A DNA stretch of 27,415 nt, taken from the NCBI GenBank assembly GCA_004553575.1, contig SFLA01000021.1, positions 1-27,415 of the forward strand, read 5' to 3'. The notes under the pieces were generated by a model. The model was not told where the DNA came from. It did no database searches and worked only from the letters and a program-made list of their open reading frames with translations. This DNA is from Clostridiales bacterium (GTDB taxonomy: Bacteria > Bacillota > Clostridia > Oscillospirales > CAG-382). Both the position numbers and the translations under genes were made by a program. How positions within the stretch are numbered: the first letter of the stretch is position 1; each line of letters opens with the position of its first letter. Shown here piece after piece: positions 1-7,247 of this stretch.

Positions 1-812
1 TTGCAGAGGAGCTTCGTGAAATCATGGCCAAGCTGGGCTTTGATTTGATAATCACCGTCGGGGAAAATCAATTCAAGAAAATCTACTTCTGTTTTCCACA
101 AACCAATTCTGTCTTCAAGTGGATAAATAAACTCTCCGTTATCGTGCCTTTGACCAACTGCAAGTTCAATCCTTTCGGCGGTGTGGTAAATTAAAAACGA
201 TAAATATCCTTGAAATTCTTCAGAATCCGCATCCCCCTTCCAACGATACATCATAAAGTTTTCGTACGAAAAATGGGTGCGCGGCATTTCCTTGGCAAGC
301 TTTAACATTTCATCCTTTTTGCCTGCGTATCCATAAGCGGTTCCAAGTGTGTCGATTGCTTCATATCGAATCAAACTATCGGTACACTCGGCAAGGATTC
401 GATTGCAAAGATCAAACACCTCGTCATATTCCTTAATGCCTTTTCGAGAATACTCACACACCAACGAATCGGCAAGACTTTGCATGATCTTATAATCGCG
501 CGGGAATTTTTTGTTTGCTTCGCGGAGAAGCTCTGTACGTTCAGTGCCTTTCCCTTGATAGCCCAATTCAGCCGCATCGCTCAAATATTTCTTTATTTCC
601 TCATTGTTCTTCTCGATATCGATTCCGAGCAAAACATCTGACGAAACATCGAGAATATGACAGAGTGCGGGGAGTTGGGAAATGTCTGGGGCGGTCCTAT
701 CGCATTCCCATTGAGAAATCGCACGCGAAGTGATCCCCAGATACTCTGCAAGCTGTTCCTGCGTAATATCCTTCTCGCGACGCAGGCGTTTTATGGTTGA
801 ACCAATAGACAT
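1..812 (-). CDS. XRE-family helix-turn-helix regulator with C-terminal helical sensor region (3' end outside window)
   Basis: This is a probable DNA-binding regulator. The first ~60 residues form a Cro/C1-type HTH (MSIGSTIKRLRREKDITQEQ, then LAEYLGITSRAISQWE). The next ~200 residues are helical and tetratricopeptide-like, with a repeated pattern around LLREANKKFPRDYKIMQSLA and a later IRYEAIDTLGTAYGYAGKKD. This layout is common in Clostridia regulators whose C-terminal half binds a peptide or small ligand. The start is ATG at 812, with GGAGG at 825-821 eight bases upstream. The frame is open for 270 codons to the window edge, so the stop is not seen. The gene stands alone and reads away from the ABC operon. 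Its codons are visibly richer in A/T than those of every other gene here, so recent acquisition is possible. The HTH call is firm; the ligand and target are unknown. Confidence 0.88.
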   Translation of the reverse strand, partial: MSIGSTIKRLRREKDITQEQLAEYLGITSRAISQWECDRTAPDISQLPALCHILDVSSDVLLGIDIEKNNEEIKKYLSDAAELGYQGKGTERTELLREANKKFPRDYKIMQSLADSLVCEYSRKGIKEYDEVFDLCNRILAECTDSLIRYEAIDTLGTAYGYAGKKDEMLKLAKEMPRTHFSYENFMMYRWKGDADSEEFQGYLSFLIYHTAERIELAVGQRHDNGEFIYPLEDRIGLWKTEVDFLELIFPDGDYQIKAQLGHDFTKLLC

Positions 813-933
813 AATATTGTCCTCCAAAAAGTATTCAAAAGCGCTTTTGTGATTTTATTATATCAGATTTAAAAAAATATTCCACGAAGTGTTTGTTGAG
901 GCAAAGTATAGTTTTGCTTTGATTTTCAAAGAT

Positions 934-962
934 ATTATAGCACAAAAACTTAAATATATCAA
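934..962 (-). promoter_or_regulatory. Putative sigma-A promoter of the XRE regulator
   Basis: On the minus strand, TTGATA (962-957) and TATAAT (939-934) are separated by 17 bases, about 120 bases upstream of the ATG at 812. A second TATAAT lies closer (862-857) in the extended form TGATATAAT with a poor -35 box. It is an equally possible start point. Confidence 0.5.
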
Positions 963-1082
963 GTTGCATTTTCTGCTTTCCCGACGCTCGCGTCCGGGGC
1001 AAGCATAGCGCATGGCAGTCCACCGCGCCAAATCGGGCAGAAGCCCGAACCCACTATCCGCAGAGGGAAACGGTGTAGCAAA

Positions 1083-1206
1083 GGCTCCCTTGTGTAAAGG
1101 GAGCTGTCACCGAAGGTGACTGAGGGATTGTTTTACGAAAATGTTTGTTCTTACAATCCCTCCGTCTCGCTTACGCGAGCCACCTCCCTTTACACAAGGG
1201 AGGCTT
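1083..1206. repeat. Two-armed inverted-repeat element (MITE/REP-like)
   Basis: A left arm (1083-1131) and a right arm (1153-1206) are imperfect inverted copies around a ~21-base centre. The outer parts match as GGCTCCCTTGTGTAAAGGGA against TCCCTTTACACAAGGGAGGC. The inner parts match as GAGGGATTGT against ACAATCCCTC. Each arm also folds by itself: CTCCCTT/AAGGGAG, followed by a second hairpin (GTCACC-GAA-GGTGAC at 1106-1120 on the left, CTCGC-TTAC-GCGAG at 1166-1179 on the right). No transposase lies inside. From memory, very similar sequences occur in many copies in gut Clostridia genomes; copy number cannot be tested in this window. Confidence 0.75.
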
Positions 1207-1230
1207 TAGCAAGTTTCCATCGACAACGAA

Positions 1231-1288
1231 ACACCACCAAAGAAAAATCCTTGGTGGTGTTCGTGTTTTCTCTGCTAAGAATGCAGAG
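1231..1288 (-). terminator. Hairpins after the ABC exporter operon, likely terminator
   Basis: Two stems follow the stop of the second exporter gene. The first is CTCTGC with a 7-base loop (1270-1288). The second is a perfect 10-bp stem ACACCACCAA/TTGGTGGTGT with a 10-base loop (1231-1260). On the minus strand the second stem is followed by a short TTTCGTTG tail. The tail is weak, so termination efficiency is uncertain. Confidence 0.5.
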
Positions 1289-1306
1289 GTGAGGGGCTTT
1301 TTTGTT

Positions 1307-3286
1307 TTATTCAAGCTCAAACGCACCGGTGTATAACTGATAATACTTACCTTTCTCCGCAATAAGCTTCTGATGGTTGCCTCGCTCGATTATTCTGCCG
1401 TGCTCCAGCACCATAATCACATCTGCGTTGCGTACCGTAGACAGGCGATGGGCGATTACAAATACCGTCCTGCCCTTCATAAGAGCGTCCATTCCGCGCT
1501 GTACTATCTCCTCGGTCCGGGTGTCGATCTGCGAGGTCGCTTCGTCGAGTATCATAACCGGGGGATCTGCAACTGCGGCACGCGCAATTGATAAAAGCTG
1601 CCGCTGCCCTTGTGAAAGTCCGCTGCCGTCTCCGGAAAGTACGGTGTTGTAGCCCTCGGGCAGCATACGTATGAAGCCGTCGGCGTTCACCAGCTTCGCC
1701 GCGGCAATACATTCATCGTCTGTCGCGTCGGGTTTGCCGTAGCGCAGGTTATCCATAACTGTGCCGGTGAACAGATTAACATCCTGAAGAACTATACCGA
1801 GCGAACGGCGAAGGTCCCCTTTGCGGATTTTGTTTATATTGATTCCGTCGTAGCGTATCTTGCCGTCGTCGATATCGTAGAAACGGTTTATCAGATTGGT
1901 TATGGTGGTCTTTCCGGCGCCGGTGGCTCCGACGAAGGCTACCTTCTGACCCGGCTCGGCGTAAAGCGATATGCCGTAGAGAACCTGCTTTTCCGGGACA
2001 TAGCCGAAATCCACATCGTCAATCACAACATTGCCCTTAAGCTCGGTATAGGTTACGGTGCCGTCCGCCTTGTGCGGATGACGCCATGCCCACCTGCCGG
2101 TCTTTTCGGGCGTTTCGGTTAACACGCCGTCAACGTATTTCGCGTTTACAAGCGTTACATAGCCATCGTCAACCTCGGACTGTTCATCGAGCAGAGTGAA
2201 TATACGCTTTGCTCCCGCCATTGCCATTGCAATGGAATTGACCTGCTGTGAAAGCTGAGATATGGGACGCATGAACGACTTGGTCAGAGTGAGGAACGAA
2301 GCTATCATGCCGAGAGTAAGAGCGTTGAACACCTCGCCGTTAAACAGACTTGCAAGCGACAGGTTAATATTAACTCCGCTGTCAAGGCTGTAAACAGCCA
2401 GCGCTCCCCCGGCTGCCGCGACCGCGACGTACATTATATACGAAAACGCATTCATCATCGGCATCATTACGTTGCCGTACTTGTTTGCCAAAGTCGAATT
2501 CTCGCACAGCTCATCGTTAAGAATGTCGAAATCACGCTTGGCGGCTTCCTCGTGGTTAAAGACCTTAACGACCTTCTGACCGTTTATCATCTCCTCGATA
2601 AAGCCGTTTTCCTTCGCTATTGATTCCTGCTGTTTTACGAAATACTTTGCGGATGCCTTTCCTACTTTCCCGACCACTCCGGTGGAGAGTAAAAGCACCC
2701 CGATGCTGATCAACGTAAGCCATACGGAGGTATACAGCATCGCGCAGAACACGGCGATAACCGTGAACAGCGAGGATATTGTCTGGGGTATCGTCTGCGA
2801 AATGAGCTGGCGTATTGTATCGGTGTCGTTGGTATAATAGCTCATTACATCGCCGTAGCTGTGTGTATCGAAGTATTTAATGGGGAGCGTCTGCATATGG
2901 TCGAACATATCGTCGCGGATCTTTTTGAGTATCCCCTGAGATACCGTCGCCATTATCAGATTATACATAAGACCCGAAACCACTCCCGCGGCGTATATGC
3001 ACGCCATCATCATTATGGCGCCGAACAACTGCGAATACAGCTCCGCGCTCTCGCCGGAGATGAGCGGTGCGATATATTTGTCGATCAGCGGCTGAAGAAA
3101 CATCGCGGACGCAACCGAAGCGGCAGCGGAAATGAGTACGCATATCCCCACAACGATTATTCGTCCGGTGTACGGGCGGAAATAACCGAGCATACGCCTT
3201 GCGGTCGTCTTGTCAAGGCTCACCTTTCCGCGGTATGCTCCGCGACCTCCCGGTCCGTGCATGGGACGGGATTCCTGTCTGCTCAT
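1307..3286 (-). CDS. Heterodimeric ABC multidrug-type exporter, catalytic-site half (TMD-NBD)
   Basis: This is one half of a type IV (former type B) ABC exporter, with six N-terminal membrane helices followed by an ATPase domain. It probably expels drugs, lipids or peptides from the membrane. Visible motifs are Walker A GATGAGKTT (~residue 452), signature LSQGQ (~556) and Walker B VMILDEATS (~578) with the catalytic Glu intact. A ~45-residue insert rich in W, R and H (near GRWAWRHPHK) joins the membrane and ATPase domains. I chose ATG at 3286 rather than the in-frame ATG at 3319 because it shares one base with the upstream stop (TAATG) and follows GGAGG at 3300-3296; this gives 659 residues. 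The partner gene upstream has Asp in place of the Walker B Glu, the usual pairing in BmrCD/LmrCD/TM287-288-type heterodimers. The substrate is unknown. Confidence 0.93.
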   Translation of the reverse strand: MSRQESRPMHGPGGRGAYRGKVSLDKTTARRMLGYFRPYTGRIIVVGICVLISAAASVASAMFLQPLIDKYIAPLISGESAELYSQLFGAIMMMACIYAAGVVSGLMYNLIMATVSQGILKKIRDDMFDHMQTLPIKYFDTHSYGDVMSYYTNDTDTIRQLISQTIPQTISSLFTVIAVFCAMLYTSVWLTLISIGVLLLSTGVVGKVGKASAKYFVKQQESIAKENGFIEEMINGQKVVKVFNHEEAAKRDFDILNDELCENSTLANKYGNVMMPMMNAFSYIMYVAVAAAGGALAVYSLDSGVNINLSLASLFNGEVFNALTLGMIASFLTLTKSFMRPISQLSQQVNSIAMAMAGAKRIFTLLDEQSEVDDGYVTLVNAKYVDGVLTETPEKTGRWAWRHPHKADGTVTYTELKGNVVIDDVDFGYVPEKQVLYGISLYAEPGQKVAFVGATGAGKTTITNLINRFYDIDDGKIRYDGININKIRKGDLRRSLGIVLQDVNLFTGTVMDNLRYGKPDATDDECIAAAKLVNADGFIRMLPEGYNTVLSGDGSGLSQGQRQLLSIARAAVADPPVMILDEATSQIDTRTEEIVQRGMDALMKGRTVFVIAHRLSTVRNADVIMVLEHGRIIERGNHQKLIAEKGKYYQLYTGAFELE

Positions 3287-4890
3287 TATTCCTCGCCTCC
3301 CTTCGTCTGGGATTCCCATACCTCGCGGTATATGGTACTCGACTCAAGCAGTTCCTCGTGAGTACCGATTGCGGATATCCTGCCGTCATCCAGAACGATT
3401 ATCCTGTCTGCGTCGCATACCGACGCGATTCTCTGTGCAATAATCAGCTTGGTCGTATCCGGCAGCTCGTCGCGCAGTGCACGGCGTATAAGCGAATCGG
3501 TATGCGTGTCTACGGCGCTGGTTGAATCGTCCAATATAAGTATTTTCGGCTTTTTAAGCAATGCCCGGGCGATACAAAGCCTCTGCTTCTGACCTCCGGA
3601 TACATTAGCGCCGCCCTGTTCTATGTATGTATCGTATTTGTCCGGGAAGGATTCTATAAATTCGTCCGCGCAGGCGAGACGGCATACCCTTTTAATCTCG
3701 TCGTCGCTCGCGTTCGGGTCGCCCCAGCGCAGGTTTTCTTTTATGGTTCCGGAAAACAGTACGTTCTTCTGAAGCACCATTGCGACCTGGTCGCGCAGTG
3801 CTTTTATGTTATATTCGCGAACGTCCCGGCCACCGACCGCAACCGTTCCAACGACAACGTCGTAAAGGCGGGGTATCAACTGCACGAAGGTGGATTTCGA
3901 AGATCCGGTTCCTCCGATAATGCCTATCGTCTCGCCCGAGGCAATGCTCACATTTACATTGTCAAGACACAGCTTGTCGGCAGACTGCGAATATGCAAAA
4001 CTTACGCCGCGAAACTCTATCGATCCGTCGTCTACGGTCATTACCGGGTTCTCCGGGTCGGTGATATCGCTCTTCTCATCGAGTATCTCGACAACGCGCT
4101 CGCCCGAAGCCTTTGCCATAGTTATTGCGACGAACGCCATCGATACCATCATAAGGCTTGTAAGTATCATAGACGCATAGGTTATAAGCGACATCAACAG
4201 TCCGGTGGACAGTCCGCCCGGAACATCGGGGTTACCTCCGCTCGAGGCGATCATTTTAGCTCCGAACCACGAAACCACGAGTACTGTAGCGTACATACAC
4301 GCCTGCATTACAGGCATATTGTATGCTACCGTCTTTTCCGCCTTTGAAAAACTGCGGTATATGCTTTCGGATATTTTACCGAATTTACTCTTTTCCTGTT
4401 CTTCCTGAACGAAGGATTTTACCACACGTATTCCGCGCAGGTCCTCCTCTACCACGCCGTTAAGCCGGTCATATGTTTTGAACACCTTTCGGAACAGCGG
4501 GTGCGCCTTGCGGATAATAAAGAACAGTACGATCGCAAGCAGCGGCACCGCACACAGAAAAACGAGCGAAAGGCTCGGGCTGATGCGTACGGAAAACACG
4601 AACGCGAAAATGAGCATCATCGGGCTTCTTACGGCCATTCGGATAATCATCTGATACGCCATCGTTACGTTGCTTACATCGGTGGTAAGACGTGTTACTA
4701 TGCTGGCGCTGGAGAATCTATCGATATTCGTGAACGAAAAGCTCTGCACGTTGTAAAACATATCGTGACGGAGATTTTTTGCCAGACCGGCCCCTGCGAC
4801 AGCCGCGTATTTACCGGCAAGGAAGCCGAACAGCATTGTTACAAACGCCGCAATAAGCAGCAGCACTCCGTATATGATGATAACCCGCAT
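3286..4890 (-). CDS. Heterodimeric ABC exporter, degenerate-site half; N terminus disrupted
   Basis: This is the partner half-transporter. Walker A is GGTGSSKST (~residue 330), signature VSGGQ (~430), and Walker B ILILDDSTS (~450), with Asp where the catalytic Glu usually sits. That marks the non-hydrolysing site of asymmetric exporters. The frame opens at ATG 4890 with MRVIIIYGVLLLIAAFVT, which is membrane helix 2 of the usual fold. Helix 1 is missing from this frame and its beginning lies just upstream in another frame (4892-4999). The 534-residue product is about 35-50 residues short for the family, and no good ribosome binding site precedes 4890. The gene overlaps the next by one base. 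Either the gene is inactive or the sequence carries an indel error. The family call is firm; function is doubtful. Confidence 0.88.
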   Translation of the reverse strand: MRVIIIYGVLLLIAAFVTMLFGFLAGKYAAVAGAGLAKNLRHDMFYNVQSFSFTNIDRFSSASIVTRLTTDVSNVTMAYQMIIRMAVRSPMMLIFAFVFSVRISPSLSLVFLCAVPLLAIVLFFIIRKAHPLFRKVFKTYDRLNGVVEEDLRGIRVVKSFVQEEQEKSKFGKISESIYRSFSKAEKTVAYNMPVMQACMYATVLVVSWFGAKMIASSGGNPDVPGGLSTGLLMSLITYASMILTSLMMVSMAFVAITMAKASGERVVEILDEKSDITDPENPVMTVDDGSIEFRGVSFAYSQSADKLCLDNVNVSIASGETIGIIGGTGSSKSTFVQLIPRLYDVVVGTVAVGGRDVREYNIKALRDQVAMVLQKNVLFSGTIKENLRWGDPNASDDEIKRVCRLACADEFIESFPDKYDTYIEQGGANVSGGQKQRLCIARALLKKPKILILDDSTSAVDTHTDSLIRRALRDELPDTTKLIIAQRIASVCDADRIIVLDDGRISAIGTHEELLESSTIYREVWESQTKGGEE

Positions 4891-4891
4891 A

Positions 4892-4999
4892 TCACCCTTG
4901 TTTATACCCCTCCATAATTACCTCGCAGGTCACGGTAACCGAGGTCATAACCGAAGGCCGTTTATACTCCCTTATACAGGAAGCAATTCTTTTAACCAT
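4892..4999 (-). pseudogene. Original N-terminal piece of the ABC exporter half, out of frame with the rest
   Basis: From ATG at 4999, with AAGGG eight bases upstream (5012-5008), the frame reads MVKRIASCIREYKRPSVMTS and continues VTVTCEVIME before a stop at 4894-4892. This is the usual cytoplasmic lead-in and start of helix 1 of this ABC family. In a different frame the sequence then resumes as GINKGDM directly before MRVIII of the main frame. From family knowledge, about 14-17 residues normally sit between EVIME and GI(N)KGDM. A deletion of a length that is not a multiple of three, with its junction near the GGGG at about 4906-4910, explains both the gap and the frame change. Confidence 0.72.
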
Positions 5000-5011
5000 A
5001 TTGTTTTCCCT

Positions 5012-5434
5012 TCATATTTTCGTATCGAAGTTTTTTCCGCACTTCGGGCAGCGTACTGTGTGCTTTCCCTTTTTTCTCGGAAGCCGCAGTTTTGCTCCGC
5101 AGCCCGGGCATGTGCGGTAAACATGTACCTTTCTGTCGGCAGAGCGGTTGCGTACATCGGCAAAGCGGGATTTGATACCGGAAACAAACTCGGTATATTT
5201 AAGGTCTTCTTCTCTGCGCTTTGCCACATTCCGCGACATAAACCTGAAAACAGCGTACAAAAGCAGTGCATACGCAAGCAGCGATATTACAGCATATGCG
5301 GTTCCTCGGAAAAACAACGCGATTATCTGAAGCGCGAACGCGGACCATACGCACAGCCGGAACAGACGGTCATATCCGTTACGCCCGTAGAAAAACGCAG
5401 AGATCTTCTGCATCATTCTGCCCAAAAAATTCAT
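5012..5434 (-). CDS. Small membrane protein with C-terminal zinc ribbon
   Basis: This 140-residue protein has two predicted membrane helices (~residues 25-65: LCVWSAFALQIIALFF and AYAVISLLAYALLLYAVF), a charged linker, and a C-terminal CPGCG...CPKCG pair (~residues 109-133) that should bind one zinc ion. The ribbon sequence (CPGCGAKLRLPRKKGKHTVR) is typical of small Clostridia proteins of unknown function. The start at 5434 overlaps the MarR stop by four bases (ATGA), with GGGAG just upstream. The stop lies 12 bases before the original start of the exporter gene. Its place in a MarR-exporter operon suggests an accessory role in the envelope or exporter, but this is inference. No function is recognised. 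Confidence 0.85.
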   Translation of the reverse strand: MNFLGRMMQKISAFFYGRNGYDRLFRLCVWSAFALQIIALFFRGTAYAVISLLAYALLLYAVFRFMSRNVAKRREEDLKYTEFVSGIKSRFADVRNRSADRKVHVYRTCPGCGAKLRLPRKKGKHTVRCPKCGKNFDTKI

Positions 5435-5919
5435 TTCAGCTCCCGCCTTATATTTTCTTTCATACGTTCGATAAAGCCGTAAAGCGTGTCGAGCTCGGAT
5501 TCGGTAAATCCCTCCGTCAGCCTGCTCTCGATAATCTTCTTATCGGCTTTCATAAGCTCGACAAGCTCGTTTGCACGGTCGGTAAGCACCAGCTTTTTAA
5601 GTCTGCCGTCCTGTGGGACGCTTTTACGTGCAACCAGCCCCTTCTGCTCCATCAGTATAAGCACCTTCGATGCGGTAGAACGGGTAACGCAGAACTCCTT
5701 TTCGAGATCGCGCTGGTAAACGTCCTCGTTCTCATGCTGCTTCAGGAACATGATAATCCATCCGTTTGTGCCGGTCGCCTCGTCAACATACCCCGCATTC
5801 AGTTTGGAGCACATATAACGCCTTATCAGATTAGAAAGCGCCCTTATTTCCCTGCCGATCTCTCTTCCCCCTTCTGTCTGGGGCTCGTGAACCGGCTCCG
5901 GTATATGTCTCGGTCTCAC
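5431..5919 (-). CDS. MarR-family transcriptional repressor
   Basis: This 162-residue winged-helix regulator most likely represses its own operon (zinc-ribbon protein and ABC exporter) until a toxic or signalling ligand binds. The winged helix lies near residues 60-110: VYQRDLEKEFCVTRSTASKV as the recognition part, and LVARKSVPQDGRLKKLVLT as the wing with the usual DGR. Long N- and C-terminal helices for dimerisation flank it. The start is GTG at 5919, since the overlapping ATG at 5921 runs straight into TGA. AGGAGG lies about six bases upstream. The leader contains two palindromes likely to be the operators. Its neighbours and spacing match the common MarR plus paired-exporter arrangement in Clostridia. 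The ligand is unknown. Confidence 0.92.
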   Translation of the reverse strand: MRPRHIPEPVHEPQTEGGREIGREIRALSNLIRRYMCSKLNAGYVDEATGTNGWIIMFLKQHENEDVYQRDLEKEFCVTRSTASKVLILMEQKGLVARKSVPQDGRLKKLVLTDRANELVELMKADKKIIESRLTEGFTESELDTLYGFIERMKENIRRELK

Positions 5920-5931
5920 ATTTTCCTCCTT

Positions 5932-5947
5932 TGTCGCATCTGCGACT
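5932..5947. promoter_or_regulatory. Second, near-perfect copy of the palindrome, probable MarR operator 2
   Basis: TGTCGCATCTGCGACT has the same TGTCG-N6-CGAC arms as operator 1. It lies exactly 35 bp further downstream, centre to centre, directly before the ribosome binding site. Two spaced copies of one half-site pattern make chance unlikely. Confidence 0.6.
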
Positions 5948-5966
5948 GTATCATATCAAACAATCT

Positions 5967-5982
5967 TGTCGTATATACGACA
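5967..5982. promoter_or_regulatory. Perfect 16-bp palindrome, probable MarR operator 1
   Basis: TGTCGTATATACGACA is its own reverse complement. It abuts the -10 box of the MarR promoter and covers the expected transcription start, where a bound dimer would block RNA polymerase. Assignment to this MarR protein is inferred from position. Confidence 0.7.
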
Positions 5983-6010
5983 TTATATCCGCTCCGGCCA
6001 CTGTTGTCAA
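5982..6010 (-). promoter_or_regulatory. Consensus sigma-A promoter of the MarR-exporter operon
   Basis: On the minus strand, TTGACA (6010-6005) and TATAAT (5987-5982) are separated by 17 bases, a perfect match to the housekeeping consensus. Such a strong promoter fits a gene set normally held off by a repressor. Confidence 0.85.
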
Positions 6011-6046
6011 TACTCCGGCGGTTTTTTTCGGTAGTTTTTGTATCGG

Positions 6047-6075
6047 TTGACAACGGTGCGGAGGAATGATATAAT
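6047..6075 (+). promoter_or_regulatory. Consensus sigma-A promoter of the lipoprotein gene
   Basis: TTGACA (6047-6052), a 17-base spacer and TATAAT (6070-6075) form a second perfect promoter, divergent from the MarR promoter. The -35 boxes are 36 bp apart, and both begin TTGACAAC(A/G)GTG. No TGTCG-type palindrome is visible on this side. Confidence 0.82.
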
Positions 6076-6279
6076 TTCCCCGGAAAACGCCCGGGAGGCG
6101 CAAATCGGAGCCCGATCCCCCGGAATTCGTTCGCGCAGATTGCGTGCCGGCAGGCAGTGACTGCCTTTCGGATTCGCATATGCGGCCGTCTGAAGTCGGC
6201 ACAGCGTATGTTTGCTTCCGATATTCCCCTATATCCCGAAAACGGCTGCAACATATAACAGTACGAAAAGGAGAAAAGT

Positions 6280-7122
6280 GTGAAACACGTTCTTGCGTTC
6301 CTGCTTGCCGCAATTATACCGATATCTCTGTTTGGCTGCGCTCCGTCCTCCGATATATCGTCGGAAAGCGCGGCAATATCCGAATCCGATGCTTCGGGCG
6401 AAGGGAGCGTCGGCTATGCCTGTTCCTTATCATCGCCGGACGGAACCGCCACGCTCTACTACGACGATGTTCAAAGCGATATTTTTATTATTTACGGTGA
6501 TTACCGGTACTCGTATTATCCCGTATCCTATCAGCCTGCAGACTCATCGGTTGCCGATGCGATCTGGTCGGCCGACGGAAAAGCGGTCTACATTGCATTT
6601 GACGGAGAAACCGCCGACACCGTCGTATGGTGGGCATATGAAGGATCGCCGGTCGTTCTCTGCACGTCCGAATCCGCCCTGTTCCCGCTTACAGAAACAA
6701 AGATGGGAACCCTGATTGCGGGCAAATCCGAGATAATCCCCTGGATACACTGTGACAACGAAAGCCCGCGCTTTGACGAATCGGATGTGCTGGCATATCT
6801 GTATAACGGCGACGAGGACAGTTGTCCCGTCGGAATTTCATACACCTACAACGCGCCCGATTATACGGATACGATCGTAATAATACCGAAAAACGACGGC
6901 AGTATCGTCGAGCTCTGCGCGATAAACGGAAACGGAGAATATGATGTTCTTATACGGTACGAAGATATCGGCCCCGACAGCGCGATATCCTTCGGATGTA
7001 ATATACCGGAAAGCGGCGACCTGCTTTACGCCGTTACCGTGAAATGCGGCGGCAAGACAAAGACCGATTCGCTCTGCTTTGACGGAAGAGGCGAAAGCAA
7101 CGTAAGCATTATCAAAGAATAA
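6280..7122 (+). CDS. Secreted lipoprotein of unknown function
   Basis: This 280-residue protein starts with a lipoprotein signal (KHVLAFLLAAIIPISLFGC), so it should be lipidated on Cys19 (L-F-G-C lipobox) and held on the outer face of the membrane. A low-complexity Ser/Glu/Ala linker follows. The rest is acidic, tyrosine-rich and beta-strand-like (for example TATLYYDDVQSDIFIIYGDY and AIWSADGKAVYIAFDGE), somewhat like short propeller blades, but I recognise no family. The start is GTG at 6280 with AGGAG about eight bases upstream. The transcript would carry a ~200-base leader (6083-6279) with one small hairpin (GGCAG-TGA-CTGCC) and no known riboswitch I can name. It is a single-gene unit closed by a strong terminator. 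Confidence 0.85.
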   Translation: MKHVLAFLLAAIIPISLFGCAPSSDISSESAAISESDASGEGSVGYACSLSSPDGTATLYYDDVQSDIFIIYGDYRYSYYPVSYQPADSSVADAIWSADGKAVYIAFDGETADTVVWWAYEGSPVVLCTSESALFPLTETKMGTLIAGKSEIIPWIHCDNESPRFDESDVLAYLYNGDEDSCPVGISYTYNAPDYTDTIVIIPKNDGSIVELCAINGNGEYDVLIRYEDIGPDSAISFGCNIPESGDLLYAVTVKCGGKTKTDSLCFDGRGESNVSIIKE

Positions 7123-7145
7123 CCCGAACCGAATACTCTGCACAG

Positions 7146-7177
7146 GGCGGAAGAGTTTTGCTTCCGCCTTGTTTTTT
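7146..7177 (+). terminator. Rho-independent terminator of the lipoprotein gene
   Basis: A perfect 8-bp stem GGCGGAAG/CTTCCGCC with a 7-base loop is followed by TTGTTTTTT. Confidence 0.92.
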
Positions 7178-7193
7178 CGCCTGGCGCGCTCAC

Positions 7194-7222
7194 TTGACAC
7201 AGCGATAACCCCGTGTTACAAT
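7194..7222 (+). promoter_or_regulatory. Sigma-A promoter of the reductase-peptidase operon
   Basis: TTGACA (7194-7199), a 17-base spacer and TACAAT (7217-7222) lie about 25 bases before the ATG at 7248. The expected leader is therefore very short and leaves no room for a riboswitch. Confidence 0.8.
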
Positions 7223-7247
7223 AAAACCGAACGGAGGGATATTTTTT

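Larger units (their letters stand above)
813..1306. other. Gene-free stretch between XRE regulator and ABC operon
   Basis: No open frame here has a credible ribosome binding site or recognisable protein. The stretch holds the regulator's leader and promoter (813-962), a small hairpin TCGGGC-AGAA-GCCCGA (1033-1048), the two-armed inverted-repeat element (1083-1206) and the hairpins ending the ABC operon (1231-1288). The part from 960 to 1080 shows nothing else I can name. Confidence 0.7.

Noticed and set aside
835..1023. Small minus-strand frame upstream of the XRE gene
   Set aside because: It has no credible ribosome binding site, is low in complexity, and covers the regulator's probable promoters.
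1083..1206. CRISPR array
   Set aside because: There are two inverted arms, not several direct repeats separated by spacers, and no cas genes.
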